Assembly (NCBI RefSeq): GCF_031085155.1 | Contig: NZ_JAVHUL010000010.1 | Span: 1-64,000, forward strand | DNA: 64,000 nt | Reading direction: 5' to 3' | DNA from: Mesonia profundi | GTDB lineage: Bacteria; Bacteroidota; Bacteroidia; Flavobacteriales; Flavobacteriaceae | In this document: positions 61,743-64,000 of the stretch, piece by piece | Numbering within the stretch: position 1 is the stretch's first letter | How the letters are laid out: every line of letters starts with the position of its first letter | Notes under the pieces: generated by a model | Seen by the model: only the letters and a program-made list of their open reading frames with translations | Told to the model about the DNA's origin: nothing | Databases searched by the model: none | Program-made: the position numbers and the translations under genes

Positions 61743-64000
61743 ATGGAAACTACTTATATCGTAATGCTTACGATTTTATTTGCACTAGCAATAACAGATT
61801 TGGTTGTTGGAGTAAGTAATGATGCAGTAAATTTTTTGAATTCAGCTATTGGATCCAAAGCCATTTCTATAAAAACCATTATGATTGTGGCTAGTGTAGG
61901 AGTTGCAGTGGGAGCGATTTTTTCTAGTGGTTTAATGGAAGTCGCCCGAAAAGGTATTTTTGTTCCCGGCCAATTTTATTTTGACGAGATCATGATCATC
62001 TTTTTGGCTGTAATGATTACCGATGTCTTGCTGCTCGACTTTTTTAATTCCTTGGGATTACCCACATCAACCACCGTTTCTATCGTTTTTGAATTATTGG
62101 GAGCTGCAGTAAGTGTCGCGTGTATAAAACTATATCATATTGGCGAAGGTTATGAATTACTATCCAATTATATCAATACTTCTAAAGCTTTAGAGATTAT
62201 CATTGGAATACTGCTCTCTGTCGTCATTGCTTTTAGCATCGGAGCCTTGGTTCAATACCTTTCTAGACTCGTATTTTCTTTTCAGTTCGAGAAGAAAGTA
62301 AAGTATGTAGGAGGTGTTTTTGGGGGGATTTCTATTACAGCAATCACCTATTTTATCTTTATAAAAGGGATGAAGAGTATTTCTTTTATTCCTACAGGCA
62401 TAAAAGATTACGTAGATAACAATACCTTAATAATCATTTTAGGAAGTTTTGTAGTCTGGACCTTATTCTCTCAATTACTGATGAGTGTTTTTAAAGTTAA
62501 TATTTTAAAGTCGATTATTCTTATTGGAACTTTCGCGTTGGCTTTGGCTTTCGCCGGAAATGATTTAGTTAACTTTATTGGAGTTCCTATTGCGGCTTGG
62601 CAATCTTTTGAATTATGGCAACAAGCTTATCTTTCTACAGGGATTCTTCCTTCTGAATTTACGATGGAAGGCTTAGCAGGAGCCGTACAAACACCAGAGC
62701 TCTTATTGATAATGGCAGGAGGGATCATGGTAGTTACCTTATGGTTTTCGAGCAAAGCACGAGCGGTGGTAGATACGGGAATTAACCTGGCAAGACAAGG
62801 AGATGGGGCAGAGCGCTTTCAGCCCAATACTTTATCTCGAGTTATTGTAAGGTATTCCGTTTATTTAGCGAATGGGATCTCTATAGTTTTACCTGCTTCG
62901 ATAAAAAACAAGATTGATGAAAAATTTCAAAAACCAAAAGAATTAATCAATGACAGAAGAATTGATGCGCCAGCTTTTGATACTGTACGAGCTTCTGTCA
63001 ATTTGGTAGTGGCCAGTATTCTTATCTCTATAGGTACCAACTTAAAACTGCCTTTATCTACTACCTATGTCACTTTTATGGTGGCTATGGGTACGTCTTT
63101 GGCAGATAGAGCTTGGGATAGAGAGAGCGCTGTATATAGAGTTGCAGGTGTGATTAATGTGATAGGAGGTTGGTTTGTAACCGCTATGGTTGCTTTTATT
63201 GCCGCAGCTATATTTGCCGCAGTTATCTGGTTTGGAGGAATGATTGCTATTGGTTTATTAGTTCTATTGGCCGTTAGTTTAATCTTAAGAAGTGCGATTT
63301 TACACAATAGAAAAGTAAAAGCCGAGAAGAATAAAAAGCGTTTTAATAGAAACGATATTATTACCATTAATGAGATTACGATGGAAACATCGCAAAACAT
63401 TTCTAACGTCATAAAGGGAATCAATAAGCGCTACAGCAAAGTGATAGACCATTTGGGCTATCATGATTTAGGAAAACTTAAGAAGGATACTAAAAAGCTT
63501 AACGTTCTCGAAGATGAGGTAGATGAGTTAAAAGATAATGTATTCTATTTTATAAAGTCTCTAGAAGAAAACTCTGTAGAGGCAAGCAGGTTCTACATTC
63601 TCTTTTTAGATCACATACAGGACATTGTCGAATCGATTGCACAGATAACGAGATCTAGTTATAAGCACGTTAACAACAATCACAAGAATCTGAAATTTAA
63701 TCAGATTAGAGATTTAAAGAGTATTGATAGGGACTTGCAAGTAGTTTTTGATGAGATTATAGAGACCTTTGATAGTCACTCTTTTGAGAATATCAATCAG
63801 ATAATCGTTCAAAAACAAGCGCTTATTGAAAAGGTGTCAGAGCTGATACAAAAACAGATTACCCGTATTAGAACTTCGGAAACAAGTCCGAAAAATACCA
63901 AGCTATACTTCGGACTTCTATTAGAAACGAAAGATATGATTACTTCAACAATCAATCTATTGCAACTATTTGAGAGCTATTATGAAGATGCAAAACGAGA
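61743..64000 (+). CDS. PiT-family inorganic phosphate transporter with PhoU-like C-terminus (partial)
   Basis: An open frame of at least 752 codons, cut by the window end. The two inverted PHO4 signatures are GVSNDAVNFLNSAIGSKA (~22-39) and FAGNDLVNFIGVPIAAW (~271-287), each with a paired LPTSTTVS / LPLSTTYV loop. About ten to twelve helices reach residue ~510. After that come ~230 residues of charged helical sequence like PhoU (KKLNVLEDEVDELKDN), a cytosolic regulatory extension known in Bacteroidota PiT proteins. It imports phosphate by ion symport. Start ATG 61743 follows the MITE-like element; a TACATTTTTG sequence ~30 bases upstream may be a promoter variant. Confidence 0.9.
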   Translation, partial: METTYIVMLTILFALAITDLVVGVSNDAVNFLNSAIGSKAISIKTIMIVASVGVAVGAIFSSGLMEVARKGIFVPGQFYFDEIMIIFLAVMITDVLLLDFFNSLGLPTSTTVSIVFELLGAAVSVACIKLYHIGEGYELLSNYINTSKALEIIIGILLSVVIAFSIGALVQYLSRLVFSFQFEKKVKYVGGVFGGISITAITYFIFIKGMKSISFIPTGIKDYVDNNTLIIILGSFVVWTLFSQLLMSVFKVNILKSIILIGTFALALAFAGNDLVNFIGVPIAAWQSFELWQQAYLSTGILPSEFTMEGLAGAVQTPELLLIMAGGIMVVTLWFSSKARAVVDTGINLARQGDGAERFQPNTLSRVIVRYSVYLANGISIVLPASIKNKIDEKFQKPKELINDRRIDAPAFDTVRASVNLVVASILISIGTNLKLPLSTTYVTFMVAMGTSLADRAWDRESAVYRVAGVINVIGGWFVTAMVAFIAAAIFAAVIWFGGMIAIGLLVLLAVSLILRSAILHNRKVKAEKNKKRFNRNDIITINEITMETSQNISNVIKGINKRYSKVIDHLGYHDLGKLKKDTKKLNVLEDEVDELKDNVFYFIKSLEENSVEASRFYILFLDHIQDIVESIAQITRSSYKHVNNNHKNLKFNQIRDLKSIDRDLQVVFDEIIETFDSHSFENINQIIVQKQALIEKVSELIQKQITRIRTSETSPKNTKLYFGLLLETKDMITSTINLLQLFESYYEDAKR

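Noticed and set aside
63065-63424. 119-residue minus-strand open frame
   Set aside because: It is the complement of transmembrane helices of the phosphate transporter.

Overview
The window is chromosomal DNA of a low-GC bacterium of the phylum Bacteroidota, most likely family Flavobacteriaceae. Four things point there: a type IX secretion (T9SS) translocon gene (sprA) plus a protein with a T9SS C-terminal sorting domain; alternative complex III (actABCDEF) directly followed by coxB-coxA; promoters of the Bacteroidota type (TAnnTTTG at -7, sometimes with TTG/TTTG about 19-20 nt upstream); and frequent TTG starts with A-rich rather than Shine-Dalgarno leaders. I see no rRNA, tRNA, CRISPR array, prophage or intact insertion sequence. 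Most of the window is housekeeping sequence with dense collinear operons.

Layout. 0.3-5.2 kb: a T9SS cargo protein, a metallophosphoesterase, an AsmA-like protein and a tandem universal stress protein. 5.3-9.8 kb: rimP-nusA-infB behind a leader carrying a terminator-like hairpin. 9.9-10.3 kb: a SPOR protein. 10.5-22.1 kb: the respiratory operon actA-F-coxB-coxA. 22.2-27.4 kb: ruvB, a cytochrome P450, a cation/proton antiporter and a GNAT acetyltransferase. 27.4-29.5 kb (minus strand): a CotH-family lipoprotein, a membrane-anchored barnase-like RNase and its barstar-like inhibitor. 29.8-32.2 kb: queG, a 15-bp tandem repeat array, then an ECF sigma factor overlapping a membrane protein gene. 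32.4-45.1 kb: maeB, ruvA, sprA, gcvH, a VanZ-like gene and two TonB-like proteins. 45.5-50.5 kb: oxidase maturation and remaining oxidase subunits (cyoE, two subunit III genes, subunit IV, a thioredoxin-fold protein, SCO, DUF420, a small CxxC membrane protein). 50.6-58.3 kb: a MacAB/TolC-type efflux operon ending in tsaB. 58.5-64 kb: an MscS channel, a YyaL/DUF255 protein, a MITE-like element and a PiT phosphate transporter cut by the window end.

How the genes fit together. Menaquinol is probably oxidised by ActA-F, which passes electrons through c-type hemes to the CuA oxidase (CoxB/CoxA). The second cluster at 45.5-50.5 kb supplies heme O synthesis, the other subunits and copper delivery, so the two loci are functionally one system. 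rimP-nusA-infB is a transcription/translation factor operon that looks autoregulated.

No large novel system is evident. The most interesting signals are at the DNA/RNA level: a nine-unit 15-bp array that stays in frame with queG beyond its stop codon; a 13-bp-stem terminator for the stress-protein gene lying inside the opposing coding sequence; the rimP leader hairpin; a palindromic motif near CGCTTTCGCGGAAGCG occurring six times, four inside genes and in two reading frames; a MITE-like element; and a structured element 3' of mscS. The barnase/barstar pair behind a CotH gene is the most interesting protein-level locus.
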